Of a DNA stretch of 64,000 bases, positions 53,059 to 64,000 are shown one piece after another (the first letter of the stretch is position 1; each line of letters opens with the position of its first letter). A program made the position numbers and the translations under genes. The stretch comes from Phytophthora quininea (taxonomy: Eukaryota; Oomycota; Peronosporomycetes; Peronosporales; Peronosporaceae): NCBI GenBank assembly GCA_011947345.1, contig JAAVTG010000697.1:434001-498000 (forward strand). The letters are read 5' to 3'. The notes beneath the pieces are model-generated. The model worked only from the letters and a program-made list of their open reading frames with translations, ran no database searches and was not told the origin of the DNA.

Positions 53059-55014
53059 TTAGTACGGGCGGTATCGGTCTGATCGACCACCGGATGACTG
53101 AGCACCGCCGGCGCCACCCTGGCGGTAGCCGCCACCATATCCGTAGCTTCCAGCAGCGCCACCTGGCCAGCTGCTTCTTCGCCACCATAGCCTCCTTCTT
53201 CACCGCCTGCCCCTCGCCGGCAGCAGCAGCAGCAGCACCTTCACCGCCCGCGCCACCCGTTCCTGCAGCCGCACCGCGCTAGCTGCGGCACCATAACCGC
53301 CGTAGCCGCCATAGCCTCCGTAGCCGCCGTAGCCTCCACGGCCGCCGCCATATCCACCGTAGCCTCCGTAGCCAGCATATGACTGCGGGTATCCACCATA
53401 GCCGCCGCCACCGTAGCCGCCAGCGCCATAGCCGGCAGCTCCATAGCCACCACCGTAGCCACCACCGTAGCCGCCATAGCCGCCACCGTAGCCACCACCA
53501 TAGCCACCACTGCCGCCGCCGCCGCCTCCACCACGACCTCCGCCGTAGCTACTGCCTCGCCAACCGCCTCCACGACCTCCATATCCACCACGGCCCCCTC
53601 CATAGCCGTAGCTACCCCCAGGAGCGCGAGCTTCCTTGGGCTCGGCACGCTTAATTTCTACGCCCTTGCCGTGAATTTCGTGGTTCTTACTAATCACTTC
53701 TGCCACCGACGCCTAACCAAAGCACAAAGCACGTTGGTAAGAAAAATCAACAGTCCGGCATCAATGTTTCTCCTTGCAACTCACCTCGTCTTCGAATGTG
53801 ATGAAACCGAAGCCGCGGGAGCGCTGCGTGTCGCGGTCAATCATTACCACGGCGTCCGTGATCTTTCCAAACTCCTCAAAGTAGTGACGGAAGTCTTGCT
53901 CCGTCACGGAGGGGCCAAGCCACCGACGAAAATCTTCTTCTGTTCCGTGAACCCGCCACTGCCGTAGCCTCCACGCCCTCCCCGCATTTCGCTACTACGT
54001 AGTACATCATACAGCAGAGCCACGAGGTTAGATCAAGCTACCTATAGCACACCATTTTCACGCCAGGCAAGAGGTGGCGGCCTACTGCCTCGTTCTACAC
54101 TACGCCCCAAGAATTGGTCGGAGAAGGGCTGGCGGTGAAGCTCGAGCGGGAGCCACAACTATGGCGGGCAAACGGCTTTCGATCGTGTTGAGTAGCATTT
54201 CTCGCTTGTTCTGCTGCTCTGCTTGCTGCTCTCCCTGTCTTCCTTCCTGCCCTTCCTCCTTCCTTTCCTCATAAATATACTGTACACCCATTGCCTTGCA
54301 GCCACCTCCTGGACGCGTCGCCTCAAGTACTAACCTAGATCCTCCTGGGGCCGTCTTGTCTCGCGGGATGGCGCGCTTCACTTCCACCGTGCGCCCGTCC
54401 AGCGTGTGGGTCTCGTCCAGCACGCGGTCGATCGCTGCAGCACACGCCCCCGTTAGCCTCTCTCCCCGTCTGCAAGCCTCCCCTCCACAAAAAGCGTTCT
54501 ACCTGATGCGTCCGCGAACGTCACGAAGCCGAAGCCTCTTGGCTGGCCCGTGTACTTGTCCTTCATGAGCGCAGCGTCGGTGAGCGCCCCGTACTTGCCA
54601 AAGTGCTGTCTCAATGTGTCTTCCGTGGTCTCCCAGGACACGCCGCCGATAAAGAGCTTGCCTGGCTGCGTGCTGCTGCCCCCTTTCGTAGCCTCCGCCG
54701 TGGTGCTCCAAGTGCTGCTGCGGGTGCTGGCCGCTGCTCTGGTAGGCGCCGTAGCCTGACGCGTCATGGTGCATCTGCTGCTGCTGCATCTCCTGCTGCT
54801 GGTGCTGAGGCTCCTGCACAGTCTGCGGCCGAGGCTGCACATCCAGGTCGTCGGGGTTGGCGGCCAGCGCGCGGATCTCCTCGTCATCCTCTGCGGCATC
54901 AGGCGCGCCATTAGACGGCGCCGACGTCTGGTTGGTGTCGCCGGCGGGCTGCTGCGCGACGGAGCTGTCCAGCGCCGGCTCCTCCTGCTCGTACACGACG
55001 CCCAGCCCCTCCAT
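53059..55014 (-). CDS. two-RRM glycine-rich RNA-binding protein (hnRNP A/DAZAP1-like)
   Basis: Four exons: 55014-54503, 54434-54335, 53991-53785 and 53712-53059. The 343-bp second intron (54334-53992) is unusually long for this window. After an acidic and glutamine-rich N-terminus, RRM1 has RNP2 'KLFIGGVSW' and RNP1 'RGFGFVTF', and RRM2 has RNP2 'KIFVGGLAP' and RNP1 'RGFGFITF'. Each is followed by 'VEVKRA' or 'VEIKRA' ends. The tail is a long Gly/Tyr/Arg region (GGYGG units, RGG boxes) ending '-SDRYRPY'. Such proteins bind mRNA or pre-mRNA, and the low-complexity tail favours condensates. Frame changes at GGGGG (about 54685), CCCC (about 53920) and in the glycine-rich tail (about 53250) look like indel errors. 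Confidence 0.87.
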
Positions 55015-55223
55015 AGCGATGATGAACGTCTACCCCGTCAGGCTCTTTAGCGAATGTATGGGGCTTAGTATGCGGCAAGGGGCGGCAGCGGTGGTCGATA
55101 CCGCTTGCAAAAATAGCCGGTGCTAAAGCGAATGCACGGCTTTTGATTGGATGATCGACGATACTATTTACCGGATGACCGCATTGTTTCACATGGCTAC
55201 ACTTGCACTTTGAAGTGACAGTT
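55015..55223. promoter_or_regulatory. 209-bp divergent promoter
   Basis: Separates the starts of the RRM gene (minus) and a coiled-coil gene (plus). It contains an inverted CCAAT box (ATTGG, 55146-55150), 132 bp upstream of the RRM start and about 75 bp upstream of the other. No other motif stands out. Confidence 0.4.
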
Positions 55224-57143
55224 ATGCCCGACGAGGAGAGTACCGAGTTGCTGGGCGTGATCGAGCGCCAGCAGCAGCAGATCGAGGCCCTGCGGACGGA
55301 GCTGGAGGCTGCGAATATGGGACCAGGATCTCCCTCGGCGTGGTCGCTCACGAGAGGGGATAGCAGCGCCAGTCTAGCGTGCAGCGCAGCCTCCGTGGCG
55401 ATCTCCGTGCTGCCGATGCGGAGCGACGCGTCCGAGCTGCCGATAGACAGCGAGCAGTACGCCAAGATCTGCAACAAGATGGAGCAGATGCGGGCGTCGC
55501 TGGCCAGGAAGAGCGCCAGGCTGCTGAAAGCGCAGGCCAAAGCGAGCGGAGCGGGCAAGGAGGCAGCGCGTTTGAGAGAGGTCTTAGCAGGACTACGCTC
55601 GGAGGCGGAGAGCCAGCGGGCGCAGACGAAACGCGAGCAGAATGTTTTTATGGAGGCTGTGGAGGACGCCGTTGAGAAAGCTGCACAGGCCATGGCCAAG
55701 AACGACCAGCTCAGCTTTGAGCTAAGCAGGTTGAAAGACGCACAAATTCATCTGCGCGCGGAGCTAAAGGGGAAAGATATGGCTATGAAAGAGATTGAAG
55801 CTGCTAGAAGAAAGTTAGACAACGAGCTTGAACGTGCTCAACAGAAGGCACTCAGGCTGACAAAAAGTGCTGGAGTGCTGCAAAGAGATAATGGCGTGTT
55901 GCAATCAGAATGCCGGCGTGTTAGGCAGGAGCTTGAGGAGATGAGAACCAGCGATCACACGTGGGAAGCGATTATTATGACAACACAGACGCTACAGACG
56001 CGTGTCACGGAGCAGGATGAGATTATCCAACAACAGGCTGCGCAACTTGAGCATCAAGCGACGCAGGTTGAGCAGAAGCAGGCTCAAATTCAGCGTCTAC
56101 ATGAGGAACTGCAGACCGCTGAGGCTAAACAGATCGATTCGAAGCACCATGCAGCTCACTTGTTAAAGATCAACTTTTCGTTGCAGCACGACTTGGACTG
56201 TGAGAGACTTGGAAGTAGTAAGGTACACGAACAACACCGTGAAGCACGAGAAACAGCCGAGTTGCTTGGTGAGGAATTATTGCAAACTCGGAATAAAGTT
56301 CTATGGCGAGAGCGCGAGGTGGAGCAGCGTGATGAAAAGCTCGGAGCTCTCACCAAGGTATACCGACATCTTGAACGACACACACATGGATTGGAGTTTT
56401 CGAAACGTGAGTTGGTCTCGGTGCTAATTCCAACGAAGAAGCGGCTATCACTTCTGCAAGACACATTGACGAAATTCTGTTACGAGCTGGAGGGAGTAAC
56501 CAAGCAAATGGTCTCAAGTCGCAATCGGTAAGAGGTCTTCCGCGTAGCAACGGAAGCAGGGTTTATTGTAACAAAATCAAATTTCGTGCAGGGAACTCTC
56601 GTTAGGCCGGGCACTGCGCGAATACGGCAAGCGTAATCGAGAACTACAGGCCAGCGTGGTAACTGCAAGGCACGAGGTGGGTATACCTGCATCCAGTTGA
56701 ATGCTTCTCCCTAACGTTTCCGCACGTAAGCTGCACTCGGTTGTAAACGCTTTCCGCAGCAGTGAAAGGCGCAAGGCGCAGGCAGTATCGGCCAATTGGA
56801 CCCTCAAGCGTGATCTCGTGGTTGAGAACTGCCAACGCACCGAGTACGTCTTAATCCGTTGCGGAATTCCTATCAGTCGACGTTGTTTCACCAGCCAGTA
56901 TATGTATGCAGTCTGCTCCGCCGATGCAAGGAGCTAGAAGGCTGCTTGGATTCCTGTCAGAGCTCCGCATTGGAGAGCCAAAAACGCGCTGAAGTGCTCG
57001 AAGAAGACAATGGGGCTCTCCACCTTGCTGTCACGCAACTTGTCGCTTATGCTCGAGAGCTTACCAACTCGCAGCAGTCGCTCCAACAAGAACTCACGAA
57101 GCTTGAAGTCGCTGGTAAACGCGAGCCAGCAGTGTACGGATGA
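55224..57143 (+). CDS. long coiled-coil protein, CCDC type
   Basis: Four exons join without any frame change: 55224-56527, 56592-56676, 56731-56843 and 56912-57143, giving about 577 residues. Introns are 54-68 bp, with GTAAGA, GTGGGT and GTACGT donors. Nearly the whole protein is heptad coiled coil ('LHEELQTAEAKQIDSKHHAA', 'WREREVEQRDEKLGALTKV'), with a serine/alanine-rich break around residues 35-75. No enzymatic or membrane domain. Proteins like this in protists often belong to centrioles or flagella; that is a guess. It ends 82 bp before the end of the opposing gene at 57226. Confidence 0.75.
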
Positions 57144-57225
57144 GATGTCGACAAGTAATAAAACCAATGCCGACCTTGATTCATCACCAAAGACGACATC
57201 TAAGCACGCCACGCCCACTCTGTAG

Positions 57226-57872
57226 CTAAACACTCTCCATGACGATGTTAGGCAGGTATGCGGTGCCTCCCTTCATCAGCCGGATGGAGTGCTGCAAGTT
57301 GCGCAGTCTGTCGATCAGGCCCTTCATCACCACGTTCCTCTCGTACACCTCCTTCCGCAGTTGGTTGCGTCGTAGAATCAATTTCTCCGTTGTGTCCTGC
57401 ACAAGCAAACAATCTCAGCAATAGACCCCCCACACACACACAAAAAAGTCGAGGAATAATTTCCGTCTCCCTACCTTGTCTGTCTGCAGCAGGTCCTTCT
57501 TCTGCTCGACCTCCTTCACGGTCACCAACAGCTCGGCGCTGATCTTCATGTACTGGTTCTTGAGCACCGCAATCTTCGAGTACGTATCCTGGATCTCTTC
57601 AGGGGAGTATGGGATCACCACAGCGTGGCCCTGCCCATGAGCGTGCGGGCCTGCAGCTGCCCCATTGACGTCTGGCTGGGTCTCGTCCTGCGGGGCCTCG
57701 GCGTCGGGCGATTGCGGAGGCGACGACGGGGCCCGTCCACCGCGAACAGCTTGGAGCTGGGACGCAGCGGAGGCTTGAGGTTCATGTGCTTAGTCTCCTC
57801 CAGCACGTGGTAGGCGATGGCCAGCAGGGCCGACAGCAGCTGCGGCCCATTCTTGGGCGGAGGAAGTTCCAT
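57226..57872 (-). CDS. small helical protein, possibly Mediator subunit 30-like
   Basis: Exon 1 is 57872-57475 and exon 2 is 57396-57226; intron 57474-57397 (GTAGGG to TGCAG, phase 0). The N-terminus 'MELPPPKNGPQLLSALLAIA' is followed by a helix, a proline/acidic linker, then 'EEIQDTYSKIAVLKNQYMKI' and a C-terminal helix 'LRKEVYERNVVMKGLIDRLR' with 'LQHSIRLM'. The last block resembles the 'KKLKQ-NQ-LK-IMDQLR' end of MED30, and the size (about 190 residues) fits. The resemblance is weak and another small Mediator-type subunit is possible. A frame change at a CCCC run (about 57740) splits exon 1. Confidence 0.4.
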
Positions 57873-58589
57873 ATTGGAACTGAATCGAGCCACTGAGCAG
57901 GATCGTACCTAGTAGAAGTACAGCAATATTTTCTGACATTTTGCAGCTCAAATCTAGAAAACACGACACCTCTCCTTCCCCCTTTCCTCCATCCCGCTCG
58001 TTGTGAGAGCCTTTCATTTGAAACCTCCCGCGCAGCGCCCGTGGAATCTCCAGGTACGAGGATACCTCTTTCTCTCTCTCTTGGCAAGGTGTGTTTCTGG
58101 TTTCTGGCCTATCTGTATGCTCCCCGTACCGTTGCCCCCACATCAGTAATTTCCAAATCTAGAAAATTGCCCAGCGCGGAACAAAAAGACGCAAATGAGG
58201 TCGATTCGAACGAGCGTAGTATGGAACACGTACAGAGCTACCCCGCATTTTTCGCGCCAAAACCAGCCCTCAGTTCCTGGTCATTCGCGATTCCGCCAGA
58301 CCAAGTCCAGACCAAGCATCTCCCCACCACGATTGCAAGATGCCCACCCACCCATCTCGCCACCCGACGCTCACCGTTGCGCCCACAGCGATGACACTAA
58401 CGCCAGCAGCGACGAAACAAGTGTGCATCACTCTTCCTAGCCCCGCCGCGGTAGCGCTGCTACGTACAACCTACGACGCTGTCATCGATCTGACGGCGGA
58501 CAGCGTAGCATGGAAGTCGGCTTGTTGTAGAACTCACTACCCTGTCCGAAATGCCATTAAGGCATGAGACTTGACGTTGGTCGCAAGCG
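57873..58589. other. spacer with no recognised gene
   Basis: Promoter side of the gene ending at 57226 (the minus start is at 57872), then a stretch rich in CT and CCCA-type simple sequence (58040-58440). Open frames here are short and not protein-like. Confidence 0.4.
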
Positions 58590-59135
58590 ATGGAGGCGCT
58601 GCCGCACCAATTGCCGCAGCTAGCGGAGCATGTTCACAGGGATGTTTTCGCGAAGAGTCAGCCCCCTCTTCGCAAGGCTGTTCGCCTGCTGTGCCATTGG
58701 TGCTCGTGGACGCCAGTGTCGGACGCGGCCGACATGGTCTGCGTGAGCGCCAAAGCGGTGGCGGACTGGTACTACCGGTGCCGTAATATCTACATGAAGG
58801 AGCTGGTGCCTCTCGACATGCAAGTGGACGGAGAAGGACATATTGCCGAGATCGATGAGACGTCGCTCAAGAGGAAGTCCAAGTATAACCGCGGAAAGCA
58901 GTACCCGGATGTCTGGCTTTTCACTACGTCGATCCCATGACATGAGCGCACACGAACCGGATTGAGGGTGTCTGAGAGACCCGCGTCAAACAACACAGCA
59001 AACGCATGCGCGGGGTGAAGGTGGACTCGCTACCGGCTTACCGGGATGAGTACTTGTGGCGGTCGTGGTTCCTGCCCGAGAAACCACGCCAACAGACGCG
59101 CTGCGTGCCCTGATCGAGGCCATCGAAAATTAAGA
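58590..59135 (+). mobile_element. Merlin/ISXO2-like transposase fragment
   Basis: The frame from 58590 shows 'DAADMVCVSAKAVADWYYRC' (helix-turn-helix) and 'GEGHIAEIDETSLKRKSKYN' with 'RGKQYPDVWLF'. This is the start of the ISXO2/IS1595-type DDE domain, in which the D-E-T motif holds the first catalytic residue. The frame stops at 58940; the last part (58960-59130) is in other frames and lacks the remaining acidic residues. The right end is lost at the LTR-like repeat at 59178. Confidence 0.55.
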
Positions 59136-59177
59136 TCGTAACACATGTACTCATTTTGCAGCGGGGCTGCGTAGCAG

Positions 59178-59526
59178 TGCACGTGCACAGAGGAAGATGT
59201 AGGACTCCCCGAGTCTGTCTCTTTAGGCGTCCCGCCTTCGGTTCTATACAAGAACCCAGTACAGTCCCGTAAGTAGGACTCGCAGAGTCAGTGTCCCTTA
59301 AAACAAGGACCATACAGATTAACTGCAAAAATAGAACTGAATTGAATTGTTATCTGACCTTGCTGTAAAGATATAGACTAACCTATATAGCATAGTTAAT
59401 CTAAGAATATGTAAATGAGTGGTGGAGAGCTAATGGCTACAGAGCCAAAACTCTACACACGGTTAAGAGTTTTGTGTAACCTCTAAAGTCAACGTACGGG
59501 CGTGACTTTTGTGTAACCCCGTTACA
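59178..59526 (-). repeat. 349-bp LTR-like repeat, copy B
   Basis: Second copy of the unit at 31578-31929, in the same orientation, with scattered substitutions and small indels. Minus-strand ends are TGTAACGGGG and GTGCACGTGCA. Solo-LTR-like: no internal sequence is attached and no target duplication is visible. Like copy A it directly follows the broken 3' side of a DNA-transposon fragment. Confidence 0.6.
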
Positions 59527-59689
59527 CATTTTCTCCTACTTTTAATATGTCTTATCTTACTTCTGGAAGTTACTGATGCAGGGAAACAGTACGGGAGCCT
59601 ATGTGTATGCAAGTGCTCTGTTTATGAGCAAAACCGTGAGCGATCCAGAGCTGCACGTTCCACGTGACGGGTCGACCCAAGCGCCACCA

Positions 59690-60967
59690 GTTGCAGAGGA
59701 GTGACATGAGTGCTGGGAGGTGTTTCGCGAGTACCTCGAGCGATACCAAGTGCCCACGCACCAGATATTCCGGCAGCGTACATCGACGTCTACGGCGAAA
59801 AGGAACAAGAAGTTTAAAGCTCGAGCTGCAGCAGTTGGCAGCGGCCCACGTACAAGCAGCTATAAATCAACCGACAACGACAGTAGAGAGTCAGATACGG
59901 AGCTTTGTGGTAACAATTCCTCATTCCTGAGAAGTTCAACCAGTTTTGGGTGGAGTTTGTCTGCACCCACAGATGGCATAGGAATAGAAGAGGAGCGGGG
60001 ATTCGCAAGAATTATTTCGTGAAGCCGATAGATTGTAAGGCGAATCTTAAGGCGGCTGTATCGTGGAGCGATGCTCAAGACATGCAGAAGTACATGGTTC
60101 GTGTTACGGACTTTGCGGGATGTTCACAACTTGTAGCCAAGATGCGGGAACAGCGGCGTGGTGGGACTGGTGTCGAAGAGCGATTGGAAACCGTACAGCG
60201 TGGATTCTGTTATCATCGTGGCATGTGTTTGTGGATGATGACAAGACAGCTCAGACAATAACTTAGGAGACTCGCCAAATACGACGCTAGTTAAAAGCAT
60301 TTCCGGAAGTGGTGTTAGTGGACGCGACGCAAAACACCAACGAGTCTCGCAACAAGTTGTTCTTCTTCATGGTGAACGATGTGTACAGCCATGTACGTTT
60401 ATCAGTTTATGAATGCACTCATTGCGCGCTAGATGTACCTGTCGGTACTCTAATGTAGTTGGAGGTAGTTGAGTAGATAATCTAACCCGTTTGTTTTATG
60501 CATCGTATTAGGGTAAGTACCTTCACTACATGTTCCATGGAGAATGAAAGTGGTTAGTGCATGTATGATACCATTAGTTCCTTCAAGTTTCACAATCCAG
60601 GCTGGGAGCATATCAAAGTTATCGTGGCAAGGATGAGCGAGCTGGGCATGTTAGAGAAAGAGTTTGAGAACGCAAAGGTTATATTGTGCAACTTCCATCT
60701 CAACGAGAACACATACGAAGGAGCTAGTGAAAGGAGAGTATGGTGGGTCGGCGAGATTTGGCAAAGACCGAGTGGAAGACGCGATTGATATGCTGCGTCA
60801 AGCTTCTTCACGGATGAGTACGCAAGTATCTGAAGTACTTATTTTACCTGCTGGACGGCGTGCGGTTGCGTATTGGTGAAAATCTACCAGAGCCTGTTCA
60901 TCCGTTTCTCTCCTATATTATTCGGAATGGGGGTTCGACGAAAGAACGTGACACGATGTGCCCGTAA
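59690..60967 (+). mobile_element. MULE (Mutator-like, ZSWIM-type) transposase remnant
   Basis: The N-terminal block 'WEVFREYLERYQVPTHQIF' with 'RTSTSTAKRNKKFK' is the usual start of ZSWIM/MULE proteins in oomycetes. Further on, 'FPEVVLVDATQNTNESRNKL' with 'FFFMVNDVYSH' matches the first-aspartate region of the MULE domain, and 'KVILCNFHLNENTYEG' the C-x-x-H-x-x-x-N region. An intron-like gap (about 60399-60511, GTACGT to ATTAG) lies between. Many frame changes and stops; not functional. Terminal inverted repeats were not found. Confidence 0.6.
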
Positions 60968-62164
60968 AGTTTAGAGGATAGTGGATGGATGGTAATGCGC
61001 AACAAGTAGCGCGTCAGCAACCAAGAGCGTGGAGAGGACTCTCACTACCTGTCCAGCGGGGGACAGGGGATTGGCTGCTGTGGAGTAATAATGTGAACTG
61101 GCTCCAAGCGAAGCAATCTAAGTCCTGGAGCAAGCGCCACCAACCAAGGACCATACAGATTCCGAATTAATCTGGGAAATATGCTCCTGGCGGCCGCTTG
61201 CAGCGTTCCCCCAGAATAGAGCCCTATGTGTCTCAGGATGGTGACAAGCTCCCCACAATCCGGGGAGATCCCAGTCAATCTGGGGATTTTCCATGGTATC
61301 TTTGGAAACGACTGTTCAAGCACGATCCCCTGATTTGGCAACTGCACGAGGATGCGCACTGGATTCCTGCCAGGAGTACCATTAGTTTGTATGAGATTTT
61401 TAACCAAACAGAGTTCGTTTTACCTTCTAAGTGGCAAGCCGGAAGATTGGCCCGGCGGAAGCGGCCCCACGTCCGTCAAGCTATCCTAAGGTCCAAGACG
61501 CGGACGCAAGAGGCGCTCGACTGCGAGTAACATTACTCCATATATACGTGCTGTTATGCCCGTTGCGGGTAGGCTGTGCGCTATATTACGGGGGCTTTGC
61601 TTCCTAAGAGTGGCTAGCATAGCGTTATGGGCTGAAAAGCCGATATTGCGTGGGTTGCTGTCCTCTCGGAGACTGGTGCCCGTGCTAGCCTTGGGTCCGG
61701 GCTAGGAGTTAAACAAAGAGACCCTTTAAGGCCTGAGTCCTGGGCCTTTCAAAGAACAGAGGACAAAGAGAGTTTGTGTAGTGTATAACTTTAGTATTGG
61801 TTAAGTAGTCTTCGTGCCCAAGACTACAAGGTTCAAGTCGACCGGTCAAGACACTCCCCTGACGCGGGCTCGGTACACTGCCCAGAAAAATTTATCCCCC
61901 AGGGATCACTACGCTGCTACTTCGTCTGGTCACACCCGCCTCGGACAACTTTTCCCGAATTCGCAACGCCACAACGGTGGGCACTCTATGCTCGCTCTGA
62001 TGTGCCACACTTTGGCAATCATACCAACAGCAGGTTAGTTCTTGGTGATTGTACCGCTTCGAAAGCAATATTATTTGCTTATGTGTTCTGTGGTACTCCT
62101 TGTAGAATGGAGACCTCGTAGGGACACATCAAGGAGATTCTAAGCCTGAAATGTCTTTAGATGA
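60968..62164. other. repeat-like interval, possible LTR
   Basis: A plus-strand frame 61198-61530 (about 110 residues, basic) is unassigned. 61552-61828 starts TGTTATGCCC and ends GACTACA, so it could be a 277-bp LTR with TG...CA ends, but there is no second copy in the window and no primer-binding site is clear. An additional frame at 61814-62038 carries no domain. Confidence 0.25.
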
Positions 62165-62723
62165 GTGCGCCGACACGTTAATTTCCTGCGAGCCGTAGCG
62201 GAGACGGATTATGCTAAGAAAATCACCGATGTGGACTGGATGCGATACGAAGAAGCGGATGATGAGTTGGAGCGGTTGGTTCGTGAGGTCGGCCCTTATG
62301 CAGATCGCCTGAATGAAAAACAGTATTGGGAAGCCAAGGATCGAATAACTATCAGCAAGATCGATGAAAGCAATCATGTTCGTACTGACGAGCGACCGTG
62401 ACGGGGCCACATCGTATCATGTGGATACTTCAGTAAGGTGATCAGGAAGTGTTGTTGTTTGATTTACTGACTTACTAATAATTGCATGCGCGTGAATGTT
62501 TGTTTTAGAGATTTCGGTGCTCCTGTGTCTTCACGAAAACAATGCTAGTGCCGTGTCGTCACGCGAGTTCCGGCGCCTCATGCAAGACAAGACTGCTCTT
62601 CCGATCCGCGATATCGAACCAAGGTGGCGTCATTTCAGTAATTCAAACCGCCTCTCGCAGAAGAAGACGTTCCTGAAGGCGATATTGCGTCCACAAAGTT
62701 CCAAGTTCGTGAGTCTGCAATGA
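62165..62723 (+). CDS. unidentified spliced open frame
   Basis: 62165-62401 is an acidic helical frame ('DVDWMRYEEADDELERLVRE'). About 30 bp after its stop, GTAAGG (62433) to TTTTAG (62508) looks like an intron, and 62509-62723 continues protein-like ('EFRRLMQDKTALPIRDIEPR'). The stop between the two means at least one frame change. I recognise no family. It may belong to a repeat. Confidence 0.3.
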
Positions 62724-63248
62724 CACAACAACGCCGCCATTTTTTGAATGGTTCGACCAAGTATAATAATGCCCTGCAGCATAGATAACAGATTGTCAGC
62801 ATCATGAGCCGAAAGGGGGTCGTTTTGTTCAAGGAAATGCTGTCAACACTGGAAAAGTTTGAAAACATTAGTAGCTAAGGTACGTTTTGAGTACCTCGAG
62901 GCTTGGCCGGTAGCTTCTGCGACATGCTTGATTGGTTTTGAGGGCTGTGTGTCTGAGGATACTAGAACGGGCCGAGCAGATACAGTAGCTTGATGATTCG
63001 AACAGGCACTAGTTTCTGGCGCGTTGAGGGTAATAGCCGTTTTCGCGTCGTCGCAACTGACGCACTGCTATCAGCTCCATCTTCGTCACGTTCGTGTTGA
63101 TCATAGTCCGACGTATCATCATCAGACGTTGGTGGGGCAGAAAAATCCAAGATTAAGAGCGAAGAGGGTCTACCCGCCGTCCTTCGCGACCAACAAAAGG
63201 TGCCACCCCGTCCTCAATTCCAAGAAAAGCGATGCAGCTACTGATTAA
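62724..63248. other. interval with no supported gene
   Basis: A minus-strand frame (63150-62962) has an acidic start ('SDDDTSDYDQHERDEDGADS') like those on oomycete repeat proteins, but it stops at 62962 with nothing attached. The rest is short frames. Confidence 0.3.
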
Positions 63249-64000
63249 CAAGCTTTCAGGACTGCGATTCTTCCTGCGTTCAAAAGACAGCTTTCAGACA
63301 CAAACAATGAGTCTTCAGACCCACCACCGTCAGGGTCGTTCGTCATAAGCAAGAATGCAAAACGCCGTGGACGCCCAAAGATTCGGGAGCAGCAAAAACA
63401 AGCAGAGGAAAAGCAACGGATGGGAAAGGGGAAGAAGAAGGCTACCCAGCTCGTTCAAGGAGCCCTGGTGCCGATTTCTACGCTCAGTGGTGCCCTGAAA
63501 AGGCTCAATTCAGACTACAGCTACGATGACGAGGTAAATTTTCGCCAACATTTCGCTTCGATCGCTGCTAAAGTCGAAGAAAGCAATAGCAAGAATTATC
63601 ACTCCAAAAGAAGCTGAAAGTTGCATTTGTTACGTATTCTCGAAGCCGTTCGTGGAGAAATGCTTTACCACCGTCGACACGTTCAAGAAAACATGATAGG
63701 TAACTGCGCGAATGATGCTGTGGGCGTGAGGGTTCCTAAATATGGGATTTACGAACTGAAAGCTTTGAAGGACATGCGCCACTGGCGTGAAACAATGGAA
63801 TAACTTTCGTGGGCCGAGGCATCCGTTATTTAGGCGATGGGATGAACGCGAAGAGATTGAACCTTTCTATCAAACTCACTGATGAAATTACGGATCCATC
63901 AGATCGAGAAGGGAAGTTAAAGAAGTTGTTATTGCGTGGTGGACGTGATTCCTGTCTCGGCAATTTGCAGTACCATACGTTGTTCAGTTTTCGTGAAGAC
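63249..64000 (+). CDS. partial unidentified protein with AT-hook-like motif, runs off the window
   Basis: One frame from 63249 contains an AT-hook-like 'KRRGRPK' (about 63360), a lysine-rich stretch ('MGKGKKKA'), then helical sequence. It has one in-frame TGA (63615-63617), after which the same frame stays protein-like to 63803 ('NCANDAVGVRVPKYGIYELK'). A second frame then continues open to the last base ('NNGITFVGRGIRYLGDGMNA', 'LLLRGGRDSCLGNLQYHTLF'). I read this as one gene broken by a frame change near 63800, truncated by the window. DNA binding is suggested only by the AT-hook. No family recognised; transposon origin is possible. Confidence 0.4.

Noticed and set aside
61552..61828. 277-bp TG...CA unit as a confirmed LTR
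   Set aside because: No second copy in the window, no primer-binding site and no adjacent polyprotein; mentioned only within the interval.

Overview
The window looks like nuclear DNA of an oomycete, most likely a Phytophthora-type member of the Peronosporales. This rests on short (about 50-130 bp) GT-AG introns in compact GC-rich genes with 80-500 bp spacers, a large-subunit RNA polymerase II tail built from YSPTSPA heptads, a PH-domain MAP kinase, a GH1 beta-glucosidase, and a transposon mix (Gypsy, hAT, pogo-like, Merlin-like, MULE, Fanzor). No database search was possible, so the genus is an inference.

Layout: 1-0.5 kb, a hAT remnant. 1.3-11.8 kb, a gene island: malic enzyme (+), a multi-exon helical/TPR protein (-), a PH/NTF2-like/C2/MAP-kinase protein (+), an F-box protein (-) and SmD2 (-). 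12.2-23.1 kb, a transposon nest: a pogo-like element with inverted termini, then two near-identical copies of an RNA-guided-nuclease-type (Fanzor/TnpB) element in opposite orientation about 2.2 kb apart. The left copy is split by a second pogo-like element, and the right copy preserves the empty site. 23.3-25.8 kb, an Hsp110 chaperone gene. 26-34 kb, transposon debris: a SANT/NAM-like protein, a tRNA-like repeat, a broken Gypsy element, a Tc1/mariner-like fragment, an LTR-like repeat and a possible LINE end. 34.2-57.9 kb, a second gene island: ZIP metal transporter, RPB1, a coiled-coil protein, SRP9, the CTF18 clamp-loader subunit, a dysferlin-domain protein, a METTL4-type adenine methyltransferase, GH1 beta-glucosidase, a two-RRM glycine-rich protein, a coiled-coil protein and a small Mediator-like protein. 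58-64 kb, debris again: Merlin-like, a second LTR-like repeat, a MULE transposase, and an unidentified open frame that runs off the right edge.

The genes are ordinary nuclear housekeeping functions (transcription, splicing, protein targeting and folding, replication, carbon metabolism) and do not form one pathway. Nearly every multi-domain gene has one or more single-base frame changes, mostly at runs of C, G, A or T. The two Fanzor copies appear to differ from each other only in such runs, so I read most frame changes in housekeeping genes as consensus errors and not as gene death. Coordinates for broken genes span the whole gene; intron positions are given where the splice sites and the reading frame agree.
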